NCBI RefSeq assembly: GCF_003008515.1
Contig: NZ_CP027668.1
Span: 1,790,001 to 1,854,000 of the forward strand
Reading direction: 5' to 3'
Length of the DNA: 64,000 bases
Origin: Phreatobacter cathodiphilus
Lineage (GTDB): Bacteria > Pseudomonadota > Alphaproteobacteria > Rhizobiales > Phreatobacteraceae
Every line of letters begins with the position of its first letter. The first letter of the stretch is position 1. The translations under genes and the position numbers were made by a program. The notes under the pieces are model-generated. The model was not told the DNA's origin. It saw only the letters and a list, made by a program, of their open reading frames with translations, and did no database searches. This document shows, one piece after another, positions 25,753 through 34,003 of this stretch.

Positions 25753-28266
25753 ATGGCGAAACGCGATTCCGGCAAGCCGAAGTCGCCGCAGGCCGCGCCC
25801 AAGGCACCCTCGCCGCGCGATAAGGCCGCTCCGGCGGCTCCGGCCGCACGGGCGGATTCGGCTCCGCGCACGGCGGCGGCGGCTGTCGCGCCCAAGGCGA
25901 AGTCGGCGGTGGCCAGGGTCGCCGCCCGGCCGGATCGGTCGAAAGCCGGCACATCCGCGGCCAATGCGCCTGTCGCAAAAACGCCTGCCGCCAAGACCCC
26001 TGCCGCCAAGACCCCTGCCGCCAAGACCCCTGCCGCCAAGACCCCTGCCGCCAAGACCCCTGCCGCCAAGACCCCTGCCAAGACGGCTGCCGCCAAGACC
26101 CCTGCCAAGACGGCTCCCGCCAAGACTCCTGCCAAGGCGGCTGCCGCAAAGACTCCCGCCAAAACCCCTGCCAAGACGGCTCCCGCCGCGACGAGGGAGC
26201 CGGCGACCCGTCCCGGGCCCGCCAAGCCCGCTTCCGCCAAGCCTGCTTCCGTCAAGCCCGCTCCCGCCAAGACGGCGCCCGTCGAGGCGACGTCACCGAA
26301 GACGGCTCCCGCGGTGAAGGCACCCGCCGCTCCCGCCGCGGCGGCACCCTTGGCCGACAGACCGGCCCCGGCCGCCGCCCCCCGCAAGCCGCTCTCGCTC
26401 GTCACCGGCGGCAAGTCCGCCGAGCCGGCGGCCGCTCCGCCACCCGCCGTGGCGCCCCAACCTGCGGCCGAGGCGGCGGGTGACGATCCCTTCCGCTTCC
26501 AGGCCCTGGACGTCGAGCGCCTGTCGTCCAACATCGCCCGCATGGTCGAACTCGGCGGCAAGGCGCTCGCCGCCTATCTGAAGCCGCGCGAGACCGGCGC
26601 CCACCCCTCCGATTCGCCGGACGGCGTCGCCGATGTCGCCAAGACCCTCGGCCATGTCGCCGAGTTCTGGCTGAAAGACCCGCAGCGGGCCATGGTGGCG
26701 CAGTCCGAGGTCGCCACGCGCTATATGGACCTGTGGGCCCAGTCGCTGAAGGCGATGGCGGGCGAACCGGCGGAACCGGTGGTCCGGCCCGACCCGCGCG
26801 ACGTCAGGTTCAAGGACCCGCAATGGGAGAAGAACCCCTTCTTCGATTTCCTGAAGCAGTTCTACCTGGTGACCACCGGGCTCGCCGAGAAATTCGTCAC
26901 GGAGGCCGAGCTCGACGAGCACCTGAAGCACAAGGCCTCGTTCTACGCCAGGCAGATCGCCAACGCCCTCTCGCCCTCAAACTTCGTCGTCACCAATCCG
27001 GAACTGCTGCGCGAGACGATCTCCTCCAATGCCGAGAACCTCGTGCGCGGCATGAAGATGTTCGCCGAGGACGTGGAGCGCGGCGGCGGCGACCTGCGCA
27101 TCCGCCAGTCCGACGACAGCCAGTTCGCGGTCGGGCGCAACCTCGCCATGACACCCGGCAAGGTGGTCTTCGAGAACGACCTGATTCAGCTCATCCAGTA
27201 CGAGCCCACCACCAAGACGGTCGGCAAGGTGCCGCTGGTCATCGTCCCGCCCTGGATCAACAAGTTCTACATCCTCGATCTCACCCAGGAGAAGAGCTTC
27301 ATCAAATGGGCGGTGGACCAGGGCCTGACGGTCTTCGTCGTCTCCTGGGTCAATCCAGACCAGCGCCACGCCAACAAGAGCTTCGACGACTACATGCTGG
27401 AGGGGCCGCTGGCCGCCTTCCGCGTCGCCGGCGAGATCACCGGCGAGGAGAAGGTCCACGCCATCGGCTACTGCGTCGGCGGCACGCTGCTGGCGGTGAC
27501 CCTCGCCTACATGGCGGCCAGGGGCATGGACACGGTGCAGACCGCCACCTTCTTCACCACCCAGGTGGACTTCACCCACGCCGGCGACCTCAAGGTCTTC
27601 GTCGACGAGGAGCAGATCCAGAGCCTCGAGAAGCGCATGGCGCAGACCGGCTATCTCGAGGGCAAGCAGATGGCCAACGCCTTCAACATGCTGCGCTCGA
27701 ACGACCTGATCTGGAGCTATTTCGTCAACAATTACATGAAGGGCAAGCAGCCCATGCCCTTCGACCTGCTCTACTGGAACGCCGATTCCCCCCGCATGCC
27801 GGCGGCGAACCATTCCTTCTACCTGCGCCACTGCTATCTGCAGAACGACCTCAGCCAGGGCCGCATGGAGGTCGCCGGGGAAAAGCTGGACCTGAAGAAG
27901 GTGAAGGTGCCCGTCTACAACCTCGCCGCGCGTGAGGACCACATCGCCCCGGCACACTCGGTCTTCCTCGGCTCGCAGAGCTTCGGCGGCCCGGTGGAAT
28001 ATGTCATGGCGGGATCGGGGCACATCGCCGGCGTCGTCAACCCGCCGGCGAAGAAGAAGTACCAGCACTGGACCGGCGGCAAGCCCGAGGGCAGCTTCGA
28101 CGACTGGGTCGCCCGCGCCGAGGAGCATCCCGGCTCCTGGTGGCCGCATTGGCGCGAATGGGTCCGCGCCCATGACGGCAAGGAGGTCGAGGCGCGCCGC
28201 ATCGGCTCCAACGCCTATCCGCCCATCGAGGACGCCCCCGGGCGCTACGTGAAAGTGAAGGACTGA
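25753..28266 (+). CDS. phaC: Class I poly(3-hydroxyalkanoate) synthase with long basic repeat N-terminal extension
   Basis: The 837-residue product polymerises hydroxyacyl-CoA on PHA granules. Residues from about 243 onward are a class I PhaC. The nucleophile is C574 in the lipase-like box GYCVGG, with D729 (AREDHIAP) and H757 ([12 protein letters not shown]) completing the triad; the D-to-H spacing equals that of the Cupriavidus enzyme. Residues 1-242 are an added Lys/Ala/Pro/Thr-rich region with six exact AAKTP repeats plus variants, resembling histone H1-like tails and the DNA-binding tail of phasin PhaF. Typical class I synthases are near 600 residues. A GGAGGG ribosome binding site precedes the ATG, and the frame is continuous. 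A thioesterase gene follows by two bases. Confidence 0.95.
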   Translation: MAKRDSGKPKSPQAAPKAPSPRDKAAPAAPAARADSAPRTAAAAVAPKAKSAVARVAARPDRSKAGTSAANAPVAKTPAAKTPAAKTPAAKTPAAKTPAAKTPAAKTPAKTAAAKTPAKTAPAKTPAKAAAAKTPAKTPAKTAPAATREPATRPGPAKPASAKPASVKPAPAKTAPVEATSPKTAPAVKAPAAPAAAAPLADRPAPAAAPRKPLSLVTGGKSAEPAAAPPPAVAPQPAAEAAGDDPFRFQALDVERLSSNIARMVELGGKALAAYLKPRETGAHPSDSPDGVADVAKTLGHVAEFWLKDPQRAMVAQSEVATRYMDLWAQSLKAMAGEPAEPVVRPDPRDVRFKDPQWEKNPFFDFLKQFYLVTTGLAEKFVTEAELDEHLKHKASFYARQIANALSPSNFVVTNPELLRETISSNAENLVRGMKMFAEDVERGGGDLRIRQSDDSQFAVGRNLAMTPGKVVFENDLIQLIQYEPTTKTVGKVPLVIVPPWINKFYILDLTQEKSFIKWAVDQGLTVFVVSWVNPDQRHANKSFDDYMLEGPLAAFRVAGEITGEEKVHAIGYCVGGTLLAVTLAYMAARGMDTVQTATFFTTQVDFTHAGDLKVFVDEEQIQSLEKRMAQTGYLEGKQMANAFNMLRSNDLIWSYFVNNYMKGKQPMPFDLLYWNADSPRMPAANHSFYLRHCYLQNDLSQGRMEVAGEKLDLKKVKVPVYNLAAREDHIAPAHSVFLGSQSFGGPVEYVMAGSGHIAGVVNPPAKKKYQHWTGGKPEGSFDDWVARAEEHPGSWWPHWREWVRAHDGKEVEARRIGSNAYPPIEDAPGRYVKVKD
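25987..26076 (+). repeat. Six perfect tandem copies of a 15-base unit (GCCGCCAAGACCCCT) in phaC
   Basis: Six identical 15-base copies encode AAKTP each. They are preceded by a variant VAKTP unit (25972-25986) and followed by imperfect AKTA and AKTP units to about 26190. Because the unit is a multiple of three, slippage would change repeat number without shifting the frame, so tail length could vary between strains. Confidence 0.97.
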
Positions 28267-28268
28267 CA

Positions 28269-28703
28269 GTGCCTCTACCGTTGAATGAGCGCCCGGCGCT
28301 CGAAGCCTACCCGTTCCTGACCGTGCATCCCGTCCGCTACGGCGATCTCGACCCGAACAACCACGTCAACAACGCGGTGATCGGAACCTATCTGGAGATC
28401 GGCCGCACCGAATTCTTCGACCGCGAGGGCATCCGCCTCACCGCGGAGGGCCGCGGCATCTCGCTGGTCCACATGGAGGTCGAGTTCCACCGGGAGATTC
28501 TCTATCCCGGCTTCGTGCAGATCGTCTCCGGCATCCGGCGCGTCGGCTCCTCCTCGCTCACCTTCGACCAGGCCGTCTTCGTCGACGGGGTGCGGCACAT
28601 CTCGGCCTCGACGACCACGGCCCAGGTCGACAAGGCGACCAAGCGCTCGACGCCGTGGAACGACGTCCAGCGCGCCAAGTTTGAGCGGCTGATGATGCGG
28701 TGA
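28269..28703 (+). CDS. Hot-dog fold acyl-CoA thioesterase (4HBT family)
   Basis: This 144-residue protein has the YbgC/4HBT signature RYGDLDPNNHVNNAVIGTYLE, with the catalytic Asp in GDLD, and HMEVEFHREILYPG in the second half. It likely hydrolyses an acyl-CoA thioester. It starts with GTG two bases after the phaC stop, so it is cotranscribed and may act on PHA precursors, but the substrate is not shown. Confidence 0.85.
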   Translation: MPLPLNERPALEAYPFLTVHPVRYGDLDPNNHVNNAVIGTYLEIGRTEFFDREGIRLTAEGRGISLVHMEVEFHREILYPGFVQIVSGIRRVGSSSLTFDQAVFVDGVRHISASTTTAQVDKATKRSTPWNDVQRAKFERLMMR

Positions 28704-28735
28704 CCGACGGCGCCGCCCCCGCGGCGCCGCGCGCC

Positions 28736-29785
28736 TTACGGGAACAGCGCGATCTGCTCCAGACCCGTCGTCTCGGGATAGCCGAGGACGAGGTTCATGT
28801 TCTGGATCGCCTGGCCCGCCGACCCCTTCACCAGGTTGTCGAGGGTCGAGATGACGATGGCCCGGCCGGGAATCCGGTCCTCGAACACGCCGATCTGCAC
28901 GTAGTTGGAGCCGCGCACGTTCTGCGTCTGCGGCACCACGCCCTTCGGCGCCACATGGACGAAGGGCTCGTCCCGGTAGGCGTCGGCGAGCGCTTTGCGC
29001 AGGTCGTCGGCGGTGGCCCCCTTCAGCCGGACATAGGACGTGCAGAGCTCGCCGCGCGCCATGGGGATGAGGTGCGGCGTGAAGTTGATGGTCACCTTTC
29101 CACCCACCGCGACGCCGATCTCCTGCTCGATCTCAGGCGCGTGGCGGTGCTTGCCGATCGAATAGGGCGAAAGCCCCTCGCCGGCTTCCGAGAACAGCGT
29201 GTTCTGCTTGAGGCCCCGGCCGGCGCCGGTCACACCCGACTTGGCGTCGACGATGATGTCCTCGGCGTGGATGAGGCCGGCCTTGGCGATCGGCACCAGC
29301 GCGAGCAGGGTCGCGGTCGGGTAGCAGCCCGGGCAGGCGACGAGGCGGGCGGCGGTGATCTCCTTCCGGTAGAACTCCGTGAGCCCATAGACCGCCTCCT
29401 TCTGCAGCTCCGGCGCCTGGTGCTCGTGGCCGTACCACTCCGCATAGGTCGCCCCGTCGCGCAGCCGGAAGTCGGCGGACATGTCGAGGATCTTGATCTT
29501 CGGGTTGGCGGCGAGCACGGCGGCCGTGATCTCCTGCGTCGTGCCGTGCGGCAGGCCGCAGAACACCGTGTCGAGACCGCTCCAGTCGACGCTCTCCCAG
29601 GCGACGAGCTTCGGCAGGTCGAGCATGAAGAAGTGCGGGAACACATCCGCCATGGCCTTGCCGGCATGGGTGTTCGCCGTCAGCGCGGTGATCTCGACAT
29701 GCGGATGGCGGGCGGCGAGGCGCACGGCGTCGGCGCCGGTGTAGCCGGAGGCTCCGAGGATCGCGATTTTGGCCTTGGTCGCCAT
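28736..29785 (-). CDS. argC: N-acetyl-gamma-glutamyl-phosphate reductase
   Basis: This 349-residue enzyme catalyses the third step of arginine synthesis. The NADP motif ILGASGYTGADAVR is at the N-terminus. VFCGLPHGTT, the catalytic Cys in VACPGCYPTATLLAL, KSGVTGAGR and the catalytic His in GKHRHAPEIEQEIG follow, with VRGSNYVQIGVFEDR near the C-terminus. Its 204-base upstream region holds a promoter, an arginine-rich leader peptide and a terminator, suggesting control by transcription attenuation. Confidence 0.97.
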   Translation of the reverse strand: MATKAKIAILGASGYTGADAVRLAARHPHVEITALTANTHAGKAMADVFPHFFMLDLPKLVAWESVDWSGLDTVFCGLPHGTTQEITAAVLAANPKIKILDMSADFRLRDGATYAEWYGHEHQAPELQKEAVYGLTEFYRKEITAARLVACPGCYPTATLLALVPIAKAGLIHAEDIIVDAKSGVTGAGRGLKQNTLFSEAGEGLSPYSIGKHRHAPEIEQEIGVAVGGKVTINFTPHLIPMARGELCTSYVRLKGATADDLRKALADAYRDEPFVHVAPKGVVPQTQNVRGSNYVQIGVFEDRIPGRAIVISTLDNLVKGSAGQAIQNMNLVLGYPETTGLEQIALFP

Positions 29786-29831
29786 GGCAGTCTCCGCAGG
29801 GTGCGAGAAGTCGGTTCAGGAATTCAGGGAC

Positions 29832-29855
29832 AAAAAAACCGCGCTGGGAGCGCGG
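29832..29855 (-). terminator. Rho-independent terminator in the argC leader (attenuator)
   Basis: On the minus strand CCGCGCT-CCC-AGCGCGG is followed by seven T (29838-29832). It lies between the leader peptide stop (29892) and the argC start (29785), so it would end transcription before argC unless an alternative pairing wins. The alternative is GCGCGGC (29889-29883), directly after the leader stop codon, with GCCGCGC (29856-29850), the 5' arm of the terminator. Confidence 0.85.
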
Positions 29856-29891
29856 CGATCGGGTCGATCATCAGGGCACACGGCCGCGCGC

Positions 29892-29942
29892 TCATCGCTG
29901 GATGAGGATACGGCGTCGGGTGCTGGTCGCGGCGGTGATCAT
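29892..29942 (-). CDS. Arginine-rich leader peptide of argC (attenuator, 16 residues)
   Basis: ATG at 29942 opens the 16-residue frame MITAATSTRRRILIQR, which stops at TGA (29894-29892). It has three consecutive Arg codons (CGA CGC CGT) and a fourth (CGA) just before the stop. No ribosome binding site is visible. The TTGACA element at 29977-29972 would place transcription start at or next to the A of this ATG, so the peptide is probably translated leaderless, as is known for Sinorhizobium meliloti trpL. Within the coding part GCCGCG (29933-29928) can pair with CGCGGC (29888-29883) after the stop, giving the 1:2, 2:3 and 3:4 pairings of a ribosome-controlled attenuator. Confidence 0.75.
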   Translation of the reverse strand: MITAATSTRRRILIQR

Positions 29943-29948
29943 GGCCGT

Positions 29949-29977
29949 TACATGCAATCGGCGGATGACGCTGTCAA
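29949..29977 (-). promoter_or_regulatory. Predicted argC leader promoter
   Basis: A perfect -35 TTGACA (29977-29972) is followed after 17 bases by a poor -10 candidate CATGTA (29954-29949). It starts 13 bases beyond the cobalamin adenosyltransferase stop. The expected start near 29942 coincides with the leader peptide ATG. Confidence 0.5.
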
Positions 29978-29989
29978 GACGAGCCCGCG

Positions 29990-30568
29990 CTACCGGTTCT
30001 TGCCCGGCACCCAGAGCACGTCCGCCCGGCCCTTGTCGTTGAGGTAGCGGGCGGCGACGAAGAGGAAGTCCGACAGCCGGTTCACATATTCGAGCGCGGG
30101 ACGCGACACCGCCTCGCCGGGACGGCGCACGAGGTCGACCATGATCCGCTCGGCGCGCCGGGCGATGGTCCGCGCCAGGTGCAGATGCGCCGAAGCGGGG
30201 CTTCCGCCGGGCAGGATGAAGCTCTTCAGGGGATCGAGCTCGGCATTGAGCTGGTCGATCTCCCGCTCGATGCGTTTCACCTGGGCTTCCACGATCCTGA
30301 GCGGCTCGTAGCCGAGATCCTCGCCGAGGTCAGGCGTCGCCAGGTCGGCGCCGAGATCGAAGAGGTCGTTCTGGATGCGCATCAGCATCGCGTCGACCAC
30401 GGGATGATCGGCGGTGGCGAGCCGGGCGATGCCGATGGCGGAATTCGCCTCGTCGATGCAGCCATAGGCCTCGACGCGCAGGTCCGACTTCAGCCGACGC
30501 GGCCCCGCCGCCAGCCCCGTCGTGCCGTCGTCGCCGGTCTTCGTGTAGATCTTGTTGAGCTTGACCAT
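29990..30568 (-). CDS. Cob(I)alamin adenosyltransferase, PduO type
   Basis: This 192-residue enzyme transfers adenosyl from ATP to cob(I)alamin. The ATP-binding N-terminus KIYTKTGDDGTTGLAAGPR, VEAYGCIDEANSAIG, FILPGGSPASAHLHLARTIARRAER and YVNRLSDFLFVAARYLN are family hallmarks. It follows the HIG1-type gene by 12 bases, with tspO further upstream on the same strand, so the three look like one transcript. No B12 riboswitch was recognised in the region. Confidence 0.93.
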   Translation of the reverse strand: MVKLNKIYTKTGDDGTTGLAAGPRRLKSDLRVEAYGCIDEANSAIGIARLATADHPVVDAMLMRIQNDLFDLGADLATPDLGEDLGYEPLRIVEAQVKRIEREIDQLNAELDPLKSFILPGGSPASAHLHLARTIARRAERIMVDLVRRPGEAVSRPALEYVNRLSDFLFVAARYLNDKGRADVLWVPGKNR

Positions 30569-30580
30569 GCAGTCCCGTCC

Positions 30581-30772
30581 TCAGCCGCCGTTCGCCTTGT
30601 AGTAGATGGCGATGACGATGATGACGATGGCGACGAACTGCAGACCCACGCGCCAGCGCATGAGCTTCTGCGACGTGTTGGGATCGCCGCCGCGCATCAT
30701 GTTGACGAGGCCCATGACCAGGACGATGGCGACCGCCGCGACGGCGATGGGCACGAAGAAGCTAAAGGACAT
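30581..30772 (-). CDS. HIG1-type twin transmembrane protein
   Basis: This 63-residue protein has two membrane helices (FFVPIAVAAVAIVLVMGLVN and GLQFVAIVIIVIAIYY). The loop QKLMRWRVGLQ fits the HIG1 pattern Q-x3-R-x-R-x3-Q seen in mitochondrial respiratory supercomplex factors. Alphaproteobacterial homologues are common, and their role is mostly unexplored; a link to respiratory oxidase is possible. It lies 12 bases after tspO in the same direction. Confidence 0.85.
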   Translation of the reverse strand: MSFSFFVPIAVAAVAIVLVMGLVNMMRGGDPNTSQKLMRWRVGLQFVAIVIIVIAIYYKANGG

Positions 30773-30784
30773 CGGCGGTTCCCG

Positions 30785-31288
30785 TCAGCCGTTGAGCCGC
30801 CAGATGGCGACGTTCAGCAGGGTGGCGTAGCTGACCCATGCAAGATAGGGAATGAGCAGGAGCGAGGCCAGACGGTCCTTGTTCCAGCCGAAGGCGATGG
30901 TCCCGGCGATGGCGAACCACAGCGCGACGATCACCGCGATCGCGGCTCCCATGGCCTGGCCGTAGAAGAAGACCCAGGACCATGCGGCGTTGAGCGCGAG
31001 CTGCGCGGTGTAGAGGGCGAGCGTCGGTTCCTTCTCGCGTGCCGGCGAGAGGACGTAGCGGGCGCCTGCCACCGCGATCATGCCGTAGAGCACGGTCCAG
31101 ACCGGCCCGAACACCCAGTTCGGCGGGTTGAACCAGGGCTTGGTCAGGGCGGGATACCAGCTCGCGAGGCCGTAGGAATTGGCGATCCCGCCGGTGATCG
31201 CGATGAGGATGCAGACGAGGAAGAACGCCCCGTAGACCGCGACAATGCCGCCGGTCGAAATTCGATTGTCCACGCCTGTCTTCCTCAT
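30785..31288 (-). CDS. tspO: TspO/MBR family tryptophan-rich sensory protein
   Basis: This 167-residue membrane protein has five helices and the TspO signature SWYPALTKPWFNPPNWVFGP, followed by VWTVLYGMIAVAGARY, LNAAWSWVFF and AWVSYATLLNVAIWRLN. TspO binds porphyrins and affects tetrapyrrole or stress responses. The ATG at 31288 (MRKTGVDN) is chosen over an upstream in-frame start. It heads a tspO-HIG1-adenosyltransferase run. Confidence 0.92.
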   Translation of the reverse strand: MRKTGVDNRISTGGIVAVYGAFFLVCILIAITGGIANSYGLASWYPALTKPWFNPPNWVFGPVWTVLYGMIAVAGARYVLSPAREKEPTLALYTAQLALNAAWSWVFFYGQAMGAAIAVIVALWFAIAGTIAFGWNKDRLASLLLIPYLAWVSYATLLNVAIWRLNG

Positions 31289-31494
31289 GCTCGCCGGGAC
31301 GCTTACGATGGGCCAACGCAGCGGGATCACCGCCGTTCCGCAGCACGGGACAAAGACTGGCCCGCCGCCGTGGGCCGGTCCAGAGGCGAGGCGCGGCGGG
31401 GACCGTTTCCGTTCCGTTCGCGCCGCCGGCCGGCTATGCCATCATGGACCCGACTGATTCGCGGCCGCCAGGCGGCCTTGAGGATTGAGTGACG

Positions 31495-33537
31495 ATGGAC
31501 AATTCCAGCGACCTGTTCGGAGGACCGAAGGAACCGGCCGCCAAGGCGCCTCCCGGCGCCCGCCCCCGGCCAGAGCCGGCCAAGGCCGCCCGCCCCGGCA
31601 CGCCGGGCGAACAGGGCTATTCTGCGTCCGACATCGAGGTGCTCGAAGGCCTTGAGCCGGTGCGCCGCCGCCCCGGCATGTATATCGGCGGCACCGACGA
31701 AAAGGCGCTGCACCACCTCTTCGCCGAGGTCATCGACAACGCCATGGACGAGGCGGTGGCCGGCCACGCCACCTGGATCGAGGTGGAGCTCTCCGCCGAC
31801 GGCTCCCTCTCGGTGACCGACAACGGCCGCGGCATTCCCGTCGACCCGCATCCGAAATTCCCCGGCAAGTCGGCCCTCGAAGTCATCATGTGCACCCTGC
31901 ACGCCGGCGGTAAGTTCGATTCCAAGGTCTACGAGACCTCGGGCGGCCTGCACGGTGTCGGCGTCTCCGTCGTCAACGCCCTCTCCGTCGCCCTCGACGT
32001 GGAGGTGGCGCGCGGCCAGATGCTCTACCGCCAGCGCTTCTCCCGCGGCATCCCGCAGACCGGGCTCGAGGAGCTCGGCCGCGTCCACAACCGCCGCGGC
32101 ACCAAGGTGCGCTTCGTCCCCGATCCCGAGATCTTCAAGGAAACCAGCACCTTCAAGCCAGCTCGCCTGTTCAAGATGGCGCGCTCCAAGGCCTATCTCT
32201 TCGGCGGCGTCGAGATCCGCTGGTCCTGCGATCCGGAACTGGTCAAGGGCACCGACACGCCCGAGAAGGCCGTGCTGCGGTTTCCCGGCGGCCTCAAGGA
32301 CTATCTCGCCGCCACCCTGGAAGGCGCCACCCGCGTCCACCCGGATATCTTCGGCGGCAAGCTCGACAAGCAGGGCCACGGCTCGGTGGAATGGGCCATC
32401 GGCTGGGTTGGTGACCAGGACGGATTCGTGTCCTCCTACTGCAACACCATTCCGACCCCCGACGGCGGCACCCACGAGCAGGGCCTTCGCATCGCCCTGC
32501 TGCGCGGCCTGAAGGACCATGCCGAGCGCACCGGCAACAAGCGGGCCGCCCAGGCGACCGCCGACGACGTACTGGCGGGCTGCTGCGTCATGCTCTCGGT
32601 CTTCATCCGCGAGCCGGAATTCCAGGGCCAGACCAAGGACAAGCTCGCCACGGGCGAAGCCTCGCGCATCGTCGAGAACGCCATCCGCGACCCCTTCGAC
32701 CACTGGCTGGCCGGCAATCCGAACCAGGCGAACAAGCTGCTGGAATGGGTGATCGAGCGCGCCGAGGAGCGCCTGCGCCGCCGCGCCGAGAAGGACGTCA
32801 GCCGCAAGACCGCCGTGCGCAAGTTGCGCCTGCCCGGCAAGCTGGCGGACTGCTCCAACACCTCGGCCGCGGGCTCGGAAATCTTCATCGTCGAGGGCGA
32901 TTCCGCCGGCGGCTCCGCCAAGCAGGCGCGCGACCGCCAGACCCAGGCGATCCTCCCCCTGCGCGGCAAGATCCTCAACGTCGCCTCGGCCGGCCGCGAC
33001 AAGCTCGCCCAGAACCAGCAGCTCTCCGACCTCATCCAGGCTCTCGGCTGCGGCACCGGCTCGCATTACCGCGACGACGACCTGCGCTACGAGCGGGTCA
33101 TCATCATGACCGATGCCGACGTCGACGGCGCCCATATCGCGAGCCTGCTCATCACCTTCTTCTACCGGCAGATGCCGCGCCTCATCGACAACGGCCATCT
33201 CTATCTCGCCGTGCCGCCGCTCTACCGCCTCACCCAGGGCGGCAAGACGCTCTATGCCCGCGACGACGGCCACAAGGACGAGCTGCTGCGCACCGCCTTC
33301 AAGGGCAACCAGAAGGTGGAGATCGGCCGTTTCAAGGGCCTCGGCGAGATGATGCCGCAGCAGCTCAAGGAGACGACGATGGACAAGAAGGTGCGCACGC
33401 TGCTGCGCGTGGGCATCGTCCCGGAGGAGCGCCCCGAGACCGCCGACAGCGTCGAGCGTCTGATGGGCGTCAAGGCCGAGCCGCGCTTCGCCTTCATTCA
33501 GGAACGCGCCGAATTCGCCGAGGAACTGGACATCTGA
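31495..33537 (+). CDS. parE: DNA topoisomerase IV subunit B
   Basis: This 680-residue ATPase subunit decatenates chromosomes with ParC. It shows the GHKL ATPase motifs EVIDNAMDEAVAGHA, VTDNGRGIPV and ETSGGLHGVGVSVVNAL, the TOPRIM motifs FIVEGDSAGGSAKQARDR and IMTDADVDGAHIASLL, and the C-terminal IGRFKGLGEMMPQQLKETTM. An acidic/Pro-rich N-terminal tail of about 40 residues precedes the ATPase. The ATG at 31495 is preferred to GTG 31489 because TGAGGA lies upstream at good distance. Confidence 0.96.
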   Translation: MDNSSDLFGGPKEPAAKAPPGARPRPEPAKAARPGTPGEQGYSASDIEVLEGLEPVRRRPGMYIGGTDEKALHHLFAEVIDNAMDEAVAGHATWIEVELSADGSLSVTDNGRGIPVDPHPKFPGKSALEVIMCTLHAGGKFDSKVYETSGGLHGVGVSVVNALSVALDVEVARGQMLYRQRFSRGIPQTGLEELGRVHNRRGTKVRFVPDPEIFKETSTFKPARLFKMARSKAYLFGGVEIRWSCDPELVKGTDTPEKAVLRFPGGLKDYLAATLEGATRVHPDIFGGKLDKQGHGSVEWAIGWVGDQDGFVSSYCNTIPTPDGGTHEQGLRIALLRGLKDHAERTGNKRAAQATADDVLAGCCVMLSVFIREPEFQGQTKDKLATGEASRIVENAIRDPFDHWLAGNPNQANKLLEWVIERAEERLRRRAEKDVSRKTAVRKLRLPGKLADCSNTSAAGSEIFIVEGDSAGGSAKQARDRQTQAILPLRGKILNVASAGRDKLAQNQQLSDLIQALGCGTGSHYRDDDLRYERVIIMTDADVDGAHIASLLITFFYRQMPRLIDNGHLYLAVPPLYRLTQGGKTLYARDDGHKDELLRTAFKGNQKVEIGRFKGLGEMMPQQLKETTMDKKVRTLLRVGIVPEERPETADSVERLMGVKAEPRFAFIQERAEFAEELDI

Positions 33538-33539
33538 CG

Positions 33540-34001
33540 ATGGGCCGGCTTGCAGCGGCCTCGATGGGATGGGTGCTGCTGGCGGCAGGCGTCGCCCCCC
33601 TGCCCGCTCGCGCCCAGTCCCCCGACCCCGTCCGCGCCCTCTCCTCCCTCGCCCCCGAGATCATGTTCGTGCGCGCCACCGGCACCTGGACAACCGGGGA
33701 GCGCGAGGGCACGTCCCGCATCGTTCTCCTCCGCTCCGGCTCGCCGGACGGGGCCCAGCGCCTCTTCGTGCAATGGCTCAACCGCCCGGACGCGGCCTCG
33801 GGCCGCCCCGCCATCGCCGCCACCGAGGAAATCCCGGAGGTCTTCGACTGGCGCGTCGGCATCGAGGATTACCGCGTCGAGCCGGAGGCGAACGGCGCCC
33901 GCGTCGTCATCGACGGGCGGATCATCGGCACCGGCCGCAGCCGCCGCTACGTCCTCGCCATCGGCCCGCCGGGCGAGGTGAGCTTTTCCGCTCTGCGCTG
34001 A
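33540..34001 (+). CDS. Hypothetical exported protein
   Basis: This 153-residue protein starts two bases after the parE stop and has a signal peptide (MGRLAAASMGWVLLAAGVAPLPARAQS). The mature part is beta-rich, with motifs such as ATGTWTTGEREGTSRIVLLRS and VVIDGRIIGTGRSRRYVLAI. I recognise no family. It is probably cotranscribed with parE. Its 3' end is three bases from the convergent hydrolase gene. Confidence 0.7.
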   Translation: MGRLAAASMGWVLLAAGVAPLPARAQSPDPVRALSSLAPEIMFVRATGTWTTGEREGTSRIVLLRSGSPDGAQRLFVQWLNRPDAASGRPAIAATEEIPEVFDWRVGIEDYRVEPEANGARVVIDGRIIGTGRSRRYVLAIGPPGEVSFSALR

Positions 34002-34003
34002 GT

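Noticed and set aside
25972-26190. Tandem repeats considered as a CRISPR array
   Set aside because: The units are 15 bases without spacers and encode AAKTP peptides inside phaC.
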